The notes under the pieces are model-generated. The model was given only the letters and a program-made list of their open reading frames with translations. It did no database searches and was not told where the DNA came from. Below are positions 8,365 through 15,806 of a stretch of DNA of 38,933 bases, piece by piece. Position 1 is the stretch's first letter; every line of letters starts with the position of its first letter. This DNA is from Butyrivibrio sp. (GTDB taxonomy: Bacteria; Bacillota; Clostridia; Lachnospirales; Lachnospiraceae), in assembly GCA_024680925.1 (NCBI GenBank), contig JAILBM010000443.1, positions 1 through 38,933 of the forward strand, read 5' to 3'. The position numbers and the translations under genes were made by a program.

Positions 8365-9585
8365 ATGTCTAATCTCGCAGAGCTTAGAAAAGATTTCCCG
8401 ATTTTGCAAAAGGGAGATTATATTTATTTTGATAATGCGGCAACAACCCAGCGTCCGATTCAGGTTGTGGAAGCTATTAAGGATTTCTACGAAAATGCCA
8501 ATGCTAATCCTCTCAGAGGACTATATGACTGGAGTGTGGAAGCAACAGACAGATATGAAAATGCCAGAAGCTGCGTAGCCGGTTTTATAGGAGCATCAAA
8601 GTCTGAGGAAATAATATTTACAAGAAATACTACTGAGTCAATTAATTTAATAGCATATTCTTATGCTCTTTCAAATATTTCAGAGGGTGATGAAATTGTT
8701 ATTACTGTTATGGAACATCATAGTAACATTCTTCCATGGCAGATGGTGGCAAGGCAAAAGGGTGCAAAGCTTATATTTATGGAACCCTTGGCTGATGGCA
8801 CTATTACCGAAGAAGAGTATAAAAGTAAGATAACAGATAAAACAAAGATTGTTTCAGTAGGTCATGTTTCCAATGTAATGGGTATCACCAATCCAGTAAA
8901 AGAAATTGCTGAGTATGCTCATTCCAAAGGAGCTGTGGTAATAGTTGACGGAGCTCAGTCTACACCTCATATGAGTGTGGATGTTAAGGCTCTTGGAGCA
9001 GACTTTTTTGCATTCTCCGGACATAAGCTCCTTGGACCTATGGGTATAGGTGTACTTTATGCAAGATATGAATTACTGGAAAAAATGACACCGTTCCTTA
9101 CAGGCGGTGAAATGATAGAGTATGTTACAAGAACAGATGCAACTTGGGCTGAAATACCGCATAAGTTTGAAGCCGGTACTGTGAATGCTGCAGGAGCGGT
9201 AGGATTAGAGGCAGCTATTAGATATATTCAGAAAATCGGCATGGATAATATAAGCGCTCATGAAAAGGCTTTAACAACCCTGCTTATGGACGAATTAAAG
9301 AAAATGCCTTATATTAAAGTATATGGATCAAGTGATCCTGCAAAGCATTGCGGAATTGTGACATTTACAATGGATGGTGTACATCCTCATGATATTTCTT
9401 CTGTTCTTAACGAAGATCATGTATGTGTCAGGGCAGGACATCATTGTGCTCAGCCTTTGATGCAGTTTTTAAATGTTGGTTCTACTGCGAGAGCCAGTCT
9501 GTATTTTTATAATACTGAGGAAGAGGTTTTAAGATTTACCGAAAAGCTGGCTAATGTTAGAAAGGTAATGGGCTATGGAGCTTAA
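8365..9585 (+). CDS. sufS: SufS, class II cysteine desulfurase
   Basis: This PLP enzyme takes sulfur from cysteine as an enzyme-bound persulfide, giving alanine, and passes it to SufU. PLP Lys221 lies in FSGHKLLGP. The catalytic Cys361 lies in VRAGHHCAQPLM, the class II (SufS) form. MEHHSN at about 116-121 holds the cofactor-stacking His. Its 406 residues are normal for the family. GGAGA lies before the ATG, and its 3' end overlaps sufU by 11 bp. Confidence 0.97.
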   Translation: MSNLAELRKDFPILQKGDYIYFDNAATTQRPIQVVEAIKDFYENANANPLRGLYDWSVEATDRYENARSCVAGFIGASKSEEIIFTRNTTESINLIAYSYALSNISEGDEIVITVMEHHSNILPWQMVARQKGAKLIFMEPLADGTITEEEYKSKITDKTKIVSVGHVSNVMGITNPVKEIAEYAHSKGAVVIVDGAQSTPHMSVDVKALGADFFAFSGHKLLGPMGIGVLYARYELLEKMTPFLTGGEMIEYVTRTDATWAEIPHKFEAGTVNAAGAVGLEAAIRYIQKIGMDNISAHEKALTTLLMDELKKMPYIKVYGSSDPAKHCGIVTFTMDGVHPHDISSVLNEDHVCVRAGHHCAQPLMQFLNVGSTARASLYFYNTEEEVLRFTEKLANVRKVMGYGA

Positions 9586-10024
9586 GGATTTATACAGAGA
9601 AATAGTTAATGAACATAATTTAAGACCTGAACACAAGGGAGAAATGTCAAATCCGGATTTGGTTTTAAGAGGTGTTAATCCAAGCTGTGGAGATGATATT
9701 ACTCTTCAGCTTAAACTGGATGAATCAGGGAAAATTTCCGATGCTATGTTCAGCGGCAGCGGATGTGCTATTTCTCAGGCATCTGTAGATATGATGATCG
9801 ATAACATTATCGGACTTAACAAGGAAGAAGCAATTAAACGCTCTGATCTTTTTATGGGAATGATAAAGGGTGATGTAAAAGATGATGATAAACTTGAAGA
9901 GCTTGATGATGCAGCGGCCCTTAAGGATATATCCCATATGCCGGCAAGAGTAAAATGTGCAGTTTTGGGATGGCGTACCATGAAAGAAATTTTAGAAAAT
10001 CCCGATAAAACAGAAAACAAATAA
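9575..10024 (+). CDS. sufU: SufU, zinc-dependent sulfurtransferase
   Basis: SufU accepts sulfur from SufS. In Gram-positive bacteria it works as a Zn-bound sulfurtransfer partner rather than a true scaffold. The four ligand residues are in place: Cys38 and Asp40 in NPSCGD, Cys64 in SGSGCAIS and Cys128 in ARVKCAVLGW. The insertion between the second and third Cys regions that marks SufU against IscU is present. Overlap with sufS indicates coupled translation. Confidence 0.95.
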   Translation: MELKDLYREIVNEHNLRPEHKGEMSNPDLVLRGVNPSCGDDITLQLKLDESGKISDAMFSGSGCAISQASVDMMIDNIIGLNKEEAIKRSDLFMGMIKGDVKDDDKLEELDDAAALKDISHMPARVKCAVLGWRTMKEILENPDKTENK

Positions 10025-10048
10025 ATTTGGGGATTGTTGAGGGGTAGA

Positions 10049-10591
10049 ATGGCAGATTCTAATATAACTAAGAATGCCTTGGCAACAGCATTAAAAAATT
10101 TAATGAAAGAAAAGCCATTTGAAAAGATTAGTATTTCTGATATATGCGATGCTTGTGGCATGAATAGGAAAAGCTTTTATTACCACTTTAAGGATAAATA
10201 CGATCTGGTCAATTGGATATTCTACGTAGATTTTGTCGGAAAAATGAATCTTGCATCCTATAAGAATGGGTGGGATCTAATCGAAGACATTTGTAATAAA
10301 TTTTACGATGACAAAGAGTTTTATGGAGAAGCCCTTAAAATAAAGGGACAAAATAATTTCCATGATTATGTATTGGAAACAATCGCACCTATAAGTGAAT
10401 TTTTTATTCAGGATTTGTATAAAGAGGAAAAATTACAGGATTTCTTTGTTACCTTTTTTGGAGATGCTTTTTTACAGGCTATTATGAGATGGCTTACGGA
10501 AGGTATGCAGATAACTCCTGACGAATTTGTTTCCAGACTAAAAATAATAAGTCTTGGACTTGCAGTTAAAATTATTGAAGATGAAAAATAA
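10049..10591 (+). CDS. TetR/AcrR-type regulator
   Basis: The N-terminal 50 residues form a TetR helix-turn-helix (ISISDICDACGMNRKSFYYHF with K-D-K-Y-D-L after it). The C-terminal part resembles the TetR_C_8 / DhaS-like domain found in many Firmicutes. A TTG at 10034 is in frame, but AGGGG at 10040-10044 sits 4 nt before the ATG at 10049, so I use that (180 residues). It lies 24 bp after sufU and shares its terminator, so it is probably cotranscribed with suf. It could sense a ligand linked to redox or sulfur metabolism, but no target is shown. Confidence 0.85.
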   Translation: MADSNITKNALATALKNLMKEKPFEKISISDICDACGMNRKSFYYHFKDKYDLVNWIFYVDFVGKMNLASYKNGWDLIEDICNKFYDDKEFYGEALKIKGQNNFHDYVLETIAPISEFFIQDLYKEEKLQDFFVTFFGDAFLQAIMRWLTEGMQITPDEFVSRLKIISLGLAVKIIEDEK

Positions 10592-10673
10592 GTGTCGAAA
10601 CTGATTTAAAAGCTTCCAAAAAGGATTATTTAATCTACTTTGGAAGAATTAAATCGGTAATCGGCACTTTTTT
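10591..10673. terminator. Long hairpin terminator between convergent genes
   Basis: Three consecutive stems pair: AGTGTCGA with TCGGCACT (one G-T pair), GATTTAA with TTAAATC, and CTTCCAAA with TTTGGAAG. A T run follows at 10668-10673 on the + strand. It ends the suf/TetR transcript. For the convergent - strand gene the matching T tract is weaker, but the structure probably serves both. Confidence 0.8.
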
Positions 10674-10690
10674 ATATCTATTTATAAAGT

Positions 10691-11728
10691 TTATTTATCA
10701 TCTGTTTCTTCAAATTCAGGCATTGTTTTTTTGATAATATCTGTAAGGGCAATGTCGTTATTTATTATATTCAGCTGAGAATCATTATTGGAATATACAC
10801 TACCATCGTTATCAAATCTAAGTGAGCAATCTGAATGGCATAAAATTGTACTTATAAGGTTTGAATCGTACAGTAAATCCCAGAGAATGGCAGGAACCTC
10901 CTGATTTAATCTAAGGTCTTTAATAATAGGACCTGCAGAAGTTTTGCAGGTAGAATCTTTTAACATAAAAATCATCCCACTGTGATAGTCAAGCAATGAA
11001 TTGTAATATTCAGGATTTGATAGTTTATCAATATCTTCCTCGTTATAAACCTTATATATGGAAAAAAGAACTCCTGAGTCATGCAGCAGCTGACAGGTAT
11101 CTTTGGCATTTGGAGAATCCGCATTTACCAGTAAAAGTACATTTGCGGCCTTTTTGAGCTTAGAAGCCTGTACAGATGTAACCTGAGCATCACTTAATAA
11201 ATAAAAGAAACCACAGTACTCATTTTTTATAAAAAGATCATATATATCAGTATTAGTAGAAAATTCACCGTCATTTAAAATACAATAGGTGTTACAACCA
11301 AGAGGTTGAGCCTGATCTATAATTTTTTGCATATCTTTGGTTTGGATAGATGAATGGGAAGAATCAGCAGGTTCATATCTAAAATCTATGACCCAGGGAA
11401 TATAAAAACCCAGTTCCTGTGATTTTTTTCTAAGAACCCTTGCATAATAGGTCCAACTGTCATAACCCATATTAATACCAAAGGTTTTAATACAGTTAAA
11501 GTCTGTTGTGAAAATAAAGTCCTGAAGTAATTTATAATAAGGACTGTCTTCTTTTTTTAGTATTGTAGTTATAACTTCAAATATTTCTGGCTGAAATCTT
11601 CCTGTAGAAAACTGCCTGCCCATATCTGCCAGCTTTCTAAGGGTTCTTTTGGGATCATCAGCCATTTCTTTAATACCACGGTCTACAGCAGTGGTGATCA
11701 TAAGACGTGTAATATTTTTTGTATCCAA
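10691..11728 (-). CDS. Radical-SAM-like protein lacking the Fe-S cysteines
   Basis: This 345-residue protein is a divergent paralogue of the radical SAM enzyme encoded opposite it (11941-13431). Both share an N-terminal helical region, the NMGY / NLGY motif, an I-P-W beta-strand entry and a Q-x-L-G / K-E-L-G step into the barrel. Where the partner has its cluster-binding C-x3-C-x2-C loop, this protein has a loop with no Cys (about 116-128), and the partner's MTGGEP is LNDGEF here. It cannot bind the usual cluster, so an enzymatic radical role is unlikely; a regulatory or partner role is inferred. It starts with TTG, with GGAGA seven bases upstream. Confidence 0.75.
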   Translation of the reverse strand: MDTKNITRLMITTAVDRGIKEMADDPKRTLRKLADMGRQFSTGRFQPEIFEVITTILKKEDSPYYKLLQDFIFTTDFNCIKTFGINMGYDSWTYYARVLRKKSQELGFYIPWVIDFRYEPADSSHSSIQTKDMQKIIDQAQPLGCNTYCILNDGEFSTNTDIYDLFIKNEYCGFFYLLSDAQVTSVQASKLKKAANVLLLVNADSPNAKDTCQLLHDSGVLFSIYKVYNEEDIDKLSNPEYYNSLLDYHSGMIFMLKDSTCKTSAGPIIKDLRLNQEVPAILWDLLYDSNLISTILCHSDCSLRFDNDGSVYSNNDSQLNIINNDIALTDIIKKTMPEFEETDDK

Positions 11729-11770
11729 TTTTTTCTCCGTAATAATAATTTACTTAAAATTTACTTACTG

Positions 11771-11776
11771 ATTATA
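11771..11776 (-). promoter_or_regulatory. Candidate -10 box for the minus-strand gene
   Basis: A consensus TATAAT reads on the - strand here, about 40 bp before the TTG start. The -35 region is poor. Between it and the gene lie two direct copies of AATTTACTTA (+ strand 11747-11756 and 11758-11767), in the likely leader or operator region. Confidence 0.35.
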
Positions 11777-11882
11777 TCTTATCATCAATGTTATTTCATT
11801 AAAAAGTGTAAAAAAACGGACAGAATAATGAGTTTGTCCAAAAATACGACGAATAAATTTTTTTGACCAATGAAGAAAGAAA

Positions 11883-11909
11883 TTGACACACCTATAATGA
11901 AAATATAAG
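11883..11909 (+). promoter_or_regulatory. Candidate promoter of the radical SAM gene
   Basis: A consensus -35 TTGACA (11883-11888) is followed after 15 bp by TATAAG (11904-11909). The spacing is short, so confidence is limited. A TATAAT at 11893-11898 is closer but only 4 bp from this -35. An upstream inverted repeat GGACA/TGTCC (11818-11822 and 11835-11839) could be an operator. Confidence 0.4.
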
Positions 11910-11940
11910 AGGGGTATTTTATATATTAGGAGGATAGATT

Positions 11941-13431
11941 ATGGCTAAAGTGGTACAACATGTTTCACACGCAGCACAAAGAGAGTTTTTTAAAGTATTA
12001 ATTGATCATTTTTACGACAATATCGATAAATCAGAGGATAGAACAAAAACATATTTAAAACTGGTGGACCAGTACGAAAAATTCATGGGTGGCGGTTCTG
12101 ATAAGAAAAATGTTGAAGCAGTACGTAAGGCATTTAATGATCCAAATAACCGCTGGGTAAAGTTTTTAAACAGAATTATTGATGAAACAGATCCTACATA
12201 TGCAAAAAAACTTTTGTTAAACCTTGGTTATGAGGCGTTTTTCCATGGAACAAAGACTATAAGGGCAAACAGAGAAAAGTATAATTGCAATATTCCATGG
12301 CTCATATTATTTGATCCTACCATGGCTTGTAATATGCACTGTGTAGGATGCTGGTCCGGAACATACGGACATAAGTCAAATCTTTCATTCGAGGATATGG
12401 ATAAAATAGTTTCACAGGGCAAAGAACTGGGTGTATATGTATACATGATGACCGGTGGAGAGCCAACTACAAGAATGAAAGAAATCTTTAAGCTTGCTGA
12501 GAAGCACAATGATTGCTTCTTTGGATTATATTCAAATTCAACTCTTATAACAGATGAGATGTGCGAAAGGGTTAGAGAACTGGGCAATATAACATTTATG
12601 TTGTCATTGGAAGGAACGCCTGACACAAACGATTCAAGACGTGGTGACGGACACTACAAGGCGGTAATGACAGCAATGGACAGATTAAAGGCCCATGGAA
12701 TAATCTTTGGAACATCTGTATGTTACACTAGGGACAATATTGAAGCTGTTACAAGTGATGAATTTTTCCATCTGTTAGAGGAAAAAGGAGCAAGATTTGG
12801 ATTTTACTTCCATCTGATGCCTGTTGGAAATAATGCAGCTCCGGAGCTCATGCCAACAGTTGAACAGAGAAAGTACATAATCAATAGAATTCGAGAAGTA
12901 CGTTCTCCTGAGTCAAACATTGAGTTCTTCCCAATGGATTTCCAAAACGACGGAGAAGCAGTTGGAGGCTGTATCGCAGGTGGAAGAAATTACTTCCATA
13001 TAAATTCAAACGGTGATGCTGAGCCTTGTGTATTTATTCATTTCTCAAATACTAACATACATGATAATTCTATTCTTGAAATGTTACAGAGTCCGTTGTT
13101 TATGGCATATCATGAGGGACAGCCATTTAACAGAAATCATCTTCGTCCATGCCCAATGCTGGAGAATCCTGATCTTCTCAGAGAAATGGTACAAAAAACG
13201 GGAGCACATCAGACTAACCAGGAGAGCCCGGAAGAAGTTGATCATCTCTGTGCTAAATGCGATGAATATGCGGCAAAATGGGCACCTGTTGCAGATGAAA
13301 TCTGGGCAAATCAGAAGCATAAAAAGCCGGCCTATGAAAATTATGCAAAGGAAAAGAGAGAGCATCCTGAGCTTGCAGCTTTTGAGCATGTACCAATGAT
13401 TCAGGAAGAAAAAATTGAAAAACGAGCTTAA
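11941..13431 (+). CDS. Radical SAM enzyme with SPASM-like C-terminal Cys region
   Basis: This is a 496-residue radical SAM protein that uses a [4Fe-4S] cluster and S-adenosylmethionine. Its cluster motif is C130-x3-C134-x2-C137, and MTGGEP follows as the SAM-binding strand. It has an unusually long helical N-terminal region of about 115 residues before the barrel. The C-terminal part has further Cys residues (C-I-A-G-G, AEPCVF, RPCPML, CAKC) like the SPASM/twitch auxiliary cluster domains of peptide- or cofactor-modifying enzymes. No precursor peptide gene is visible nearby. The substrate is unknown. AGGAGG sits 6 nt before the ATG. The divergent neighbour is a Cys-less paralogue. Confidence 0.9.
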   Translation: MAKVVQHVSHAAQREFFKVLIDHFYDNIDKSEDRTKTYLKLVDQYEKFMGGGSDKKNVEAVRKAFNDPNNRWVKFLNRIIDETDPTYAKKLLLNLGYEAFFHGTKTIRANREKYNCNIPWLILFDPTMACNMHCVGCWSGTYGHKSNLSFEDMDKIVSQGKELGVYVYMMTGGEPTTRMKEIFKLAEKHNDCFFGLYSNSTLITDEMCERVRELGNITFMLSLEGTPDTNDSRRGDGHYKAVMTAMDRLKAHGIIFGTSVCYTRDNIEAVTSDEFFHLLEEKGARFGFYFHLMPVGNNAAPELMPTVEQRKYIINRIREVRSPESNIEFFPMDFQNDGEAVGGCIAGGRNYFHINSNGDAEPCVFIHFSNTNIHDNSILEMLQSPLFMAYHEGQPFNRNHLRPCPMLENPDLLREMVQKTGAHQTNQESPEEVDHLCAKCDEYAAKWAPVADEIWANQKHKKPAYENYAKEKREHPELAAFEHVPMIQEEKIEKRA

Positions 13432-13437
13432 TGCTTT

Positions 13438-13473
13438 AAAGGAGTCTTGCTTTTAACAAGGCTCCTTTTTTAG
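13438..13473 (+). terminator. Rho-independent terminator after radical SAM gene
   Basis: The stem AAGGAG-T-CTTG pairs with CAAG-G-CTCCTT across a short loop and is followed by a T run. It starts about 7 bp after the stop codon. Confidence 0.85.
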
Positions 13474-13498
13474 AACTTTTATCTATAAAGCAATCCAT

Positions 13499-13548
13499 GC
13501 CGACACACTCGGCAAAGCAGAGATTTTTCTCTTTGTCGCGGTGTAGGC
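13499..13548. other. Intergenic structured element, unknown
   Basis: A long stacked hairpin is visible: GCCGACAC (13499-13506) pairs with GTGTAGGC (13541-13548) with one mismatch, CGGCAAAG (13510-13517) pairs with CTTTGTCG (13531-13538) with one G-T pair, and AGA pairs with TCT near the loop. It is GC-richer than its surroundings and lies between two convergent terminators, so it belongs to neither gene. It may be a small RNA, a REP-like dispersed repeat or a relic. The following 13549-13638 shows only a weak imperfect inverted repeat. Confidence 0.5.
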
Positions 13549-13638
13549 CGTATATAAAAATAATTCAAATCTCATTTCATTGTGCAAGTACATTCGAAGT
13601 GATTTGAGTTAAATTTTTGTATGGCGAAATTTACGCAC

Positions 13639-13681
13639 AAAAAAAGTACCATCCCCATAGCTTAGCTACGAAAACAGTACT
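13639..13681 (-). terminator. Terminator of tRNA-Lys
   Basis: On the - strand, AGTAC pairs with GTACT, with an inner TAGCT/AGCTA pair, followed by seven T (A run at 13639-13645 on the + strand). It begins about 6 bp after the tRNA 3' end. Confidence 0.75.
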
Positions 13682-13686
13682 CGGCG

Positions 13687-13759
13687 TGCGCTGCCAGGGT
13701 CTCGAACCCTGGACAACCTGATTAAGAGTCAGGTGCTCTACCAACTGAGCTAGCAGCGC
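13687..13759 (-). tRNA. tRNA-Lys(CTT)
   Basis: This is a 73-nt cloverleaf on the - strand. The acceptor stem GCGCTGC/GCAGCGC carries discriminator A. The D stem is GCTC/GAGC, the anticodon stem CCTGA/TCAGG with loop CTCTTAA (anticodon CTT), and the T stem CAGGG/CCCTG with a TTCGAGA loop. CCA is not encoded. It reads AAG lysine codons. It stands alone between protein genes, with its own promoter and terminator. Confidence 0.97.
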
Positions 13760-13796
13760 ATTTATTTAATTTGTATCGCTCTCAGCGACAAGTGAT

Positions 13797-13825
13797 ATAT
13801 TACTACGAACTGAATTACTTTGCAA
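13797..13825 (-). promoter_or_regulatory. Promoter of tRNA-Lys
   Basis: On the - strand, -35 TTGCAA (13825-13820) and -10 TAATAT (13802-13797) are spaced by exactly 17 bp. The predicted start near 13790 gives a 5' leader of about 30 nt to be trimmed by RNase P. Confidence 0.7.
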
Positions 13826-13976
13826 GTACTTTTTTGAAAAAAATTGAAAAAATTTATTTTTTGTTTAGAAAGCATTGAAAATAAAGGCTTTTGCTAATAA
13901 AAATTTTATTTAAGGATATTCAAAACCAAGTTACATAAGTTAAAATGAAGCATATAATTATTTAGAGGTTGAAAAA

Positions 13977-14747
13977 ATGATATTTGATACACATGCGCAT
14001 TATGATGATGAACAGTTTGATGCTGACAGACAGGAACTTTTAAACAGCTTTAAAGCAGCAGGTATAGGAACAGTAGTAAATGCTGCATCCAATATAGAGA
14101 GCTGCCATAATATTTTAAAACTTATAGAGGAATATTCTTTTATCTACGGAACCTTAGGAATTCACCCAAGCGATTGTAAAGATCTGACAGAAGAAGATTT
14201 TAAATGGATAAAAGCCCAGACATCAAATCCCAAAATTGTTGCCATTGGGGAAATCGGTCTTGATTATTACTGGCCTGAGCCGGATCATGAAATTCAACAA
14301 AAATGGTTTGAAAGACAGCTCAATCTTGCAAAAGAAGTCAATCTTCCGGTAGTAATACATTCAAGGGATGCCGCCCAGGATACACTTGAGATGATAAAAA
14401 GTGCAAATTTGCCACCGCAGACTGTGGATATTCACTGCTTTTCATATTCCAGGGAGATGGCAAGAGAATATTTAAATATGGGCTATTATTTGGGAATCGG
14501 AGGTGTAGTAACCTTTAAAAATGGCAAAAAGTTAAAGGAAGTTGTTGAATATGCACCTATAGAAAACATTCTTTTGGAAACAGATTGCCCCTATCTTTCA
14601 CCGGAACCAAACAGGGGCAAGAGGAATTCATCCTTAAATTTACCTTATGTAATTGAAAAGATTGCAGAAATAAAGAATATGGATGTAGATGACGTTATAA
14701 GCATTACAGAAAAAAATGCGAGAAATTTCTATAAAAAAGTTAATTAA
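13977..14747 (+). CDS. tatD: TatD-family metal-dependent hydrolase
   Basis: TatD proteins are cytoplasmic metal-dependent TIM-barrel hydrolases with DNase/exonuclease activity. The metal ligands are visible: DTHAHYDD at the N-terminus (HxH), Glu in GEIGLDYYW, His in VIHSRDA, His in DIHCFSYS, and Asp in LLETDCPYLSPEPNRGKRN. Its 256 residues are typical. GAGG precedes the ATG. It lies 79 bp upstream of rsmA, a pairing (often with metG or rnmV) common in Firmicutes. Confidence 0.95.
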   Translation: MIFDTHAHYDDEQFDADRQELLNSFKAAGIGTVVNAASNIESCHNILKLIEEYSFIYGTLGIHPSDCKDLTEEDFKWIKAQTSNPKIVAIGEIGLDYYWPEPDHEIQQKWFERQLNLAKEVNLPVVIHSRDAAQDTLEMIKSANLPPQTVDIHCFSYSREMAREYLNMGYYLGIGGVVTFKNGKKLKEVVEYAPIENILLETDCPYLSPEPNRGKRNSSLNLPYVIEKIAEIKNMDVDDVISITEKNARNFYKKVN

Positions 14748-14826
14748 TTTTATAAAATATAAAAACCTGTCTTCATCTGTGATAATATGGTAAGGGATTT
14801 TATATTTAATAGTAAAAGAGGTATTT

Positions 14827-15693
14827 ATGGCATATCTGGGTAATTCTAAAAACACCTTGGAGATTGTAAAGAAATATAATTTAAGTATTCAAAAGAAATT
14901 CGGTCAGAATTTTTTGATAGACAGTAATGTACTCGAAGGCATAGTAGAGGCTTCAGGCATTACAAAAGATGACTGTGTACTTGAAATAGGCCCCGGAATA
15001 GGAACTATGACACAGTACCTTGCAGAAAACGCAAGGGAAGTTGTATCCATAGAGATAGATAAGGCGCTTATCCCTATTTTAAAGGATACCTTGTCCGAAT
15101 ATAATAATGTAACGATTATTAACAATGATGTTTTAAAAACAGATATTGAAGAAATTGTAAGAGAGCATAATGGTGGAAAGCCTGTAAAAGTTGTGGCTAA
15201 TCTTCCTTACTATATAACAACACCTATCATTATGAGATTGTTTGAAGAGCACCTTCCCATAGATAGTATAACTGTCATGGTACAAAAGGAGGTGGCAGAC
15301 AGAATGGAAACGGGCCCCGGATCAAAGGATTACGGTGCTTTGTCACTGGCTGTTCAGTATTATGCAAAACCTTCAACAGTTATGGTAGTTCCGCCTTCAA
15401 GCTTTATACCACAGCCTGGAGTAAGCTCTGAGATTATTCACCTTGAGTGCTATAAGGAACTTCCTGTTACCGCATCAGATGAGGAGCTGATGTTCAGGAT
15501 TATCAGAGCTGCTTTTAATCAGCGTAGAAAGACAATGCTTAATAGCGTTTCATCCCTGGGAGAGTTTTCAAAGGCAGATATTCAAAGTGCATTGGAAAAA
15601 ATGGGACTTTCATCTACGGTCAGAGGTGAGGCACTATCTCTTGAGGAATTTGCCGCTTTTTCGGATTTATTAAAAGCATCGAAAGTGCAGTGA
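14827..15693 (+). CDS. rsmA: RsmA, 16S rRNA dimethyladenosine transferase
   Basis: RsmA (KsgA) dimethylates two adjacent adenosines near the 3' end of 16S rRNA during 30S maturation. Motifs: KFGQNFLID at about 22-30, SAM-binding VLEIGPGIGTMT, acidic SIEID, catalytic NLPYY (N-L-P-Y motif) and the C-terminal FNQRRKTMLNS helix. At 288 residues it is full length. An AGAGG ribosome site precedes the ATG. Confidence 0.97.
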   Translation: MAYLGNSKNTLEIVKKYNLSIQKKFGQNFLIDSNVLEGIVEASGITKDDCVLEIGPGIGTMTQYLAENAREVVSIEIDKALIPILKDTLSEYNNVTIINNDVLKTDIEEIVREHNGGKPVKVVANLPYYITTPIIMRLFEEHLPIDSITVMVQKEVADRMETGPGSKDYGALSLAVQYYAKPSTVMVVPPSSFIPQPGVSSEIIHLECYKELPVTASDEELMFRIIRAAFNQRRKTMLNSVSSLGEFSKADIQSALEKMGLSSTVRGEALSLEEFAAFSDLLKASKVQ

Positions 15694-15722
15694 AATCAAA
15701 GATAAATAGGCGCTTTGACCTT

Positions 15723-15751
15723 TTGACATAGATATAGGCGTATGATAAACT
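15723..15751 (+). promoter_or_regulatory. Candidate promoter of the 1013-residue protein gene
   Basis: A consensus TTGACA (15723-15728) is followed after 17 bp by TAAACT (15746-15751), a 4 of 6 match. The leader to the TTG start would be about 50 nt. Confidence 0.4.
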
Positions 15752-15806
15752 TAACACTAGATATTGTATATAAATAGGAAAATACACCAAAAGAGGTGGG
15801 GATATT

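Noticed and set aside
11893-11898. TATAAT as the radical SAM -10
   Set aside because: Only 4 bp from TTGACA, and the next upstream TTGACC is 24 bp away, so no acceptable spacing.
13953-13958. TATAAT as tatD promoter
   Set aside because: It lies only 18 bp before the ATG, so the transcript would start beside the ribosome site; the -35 match is weak.
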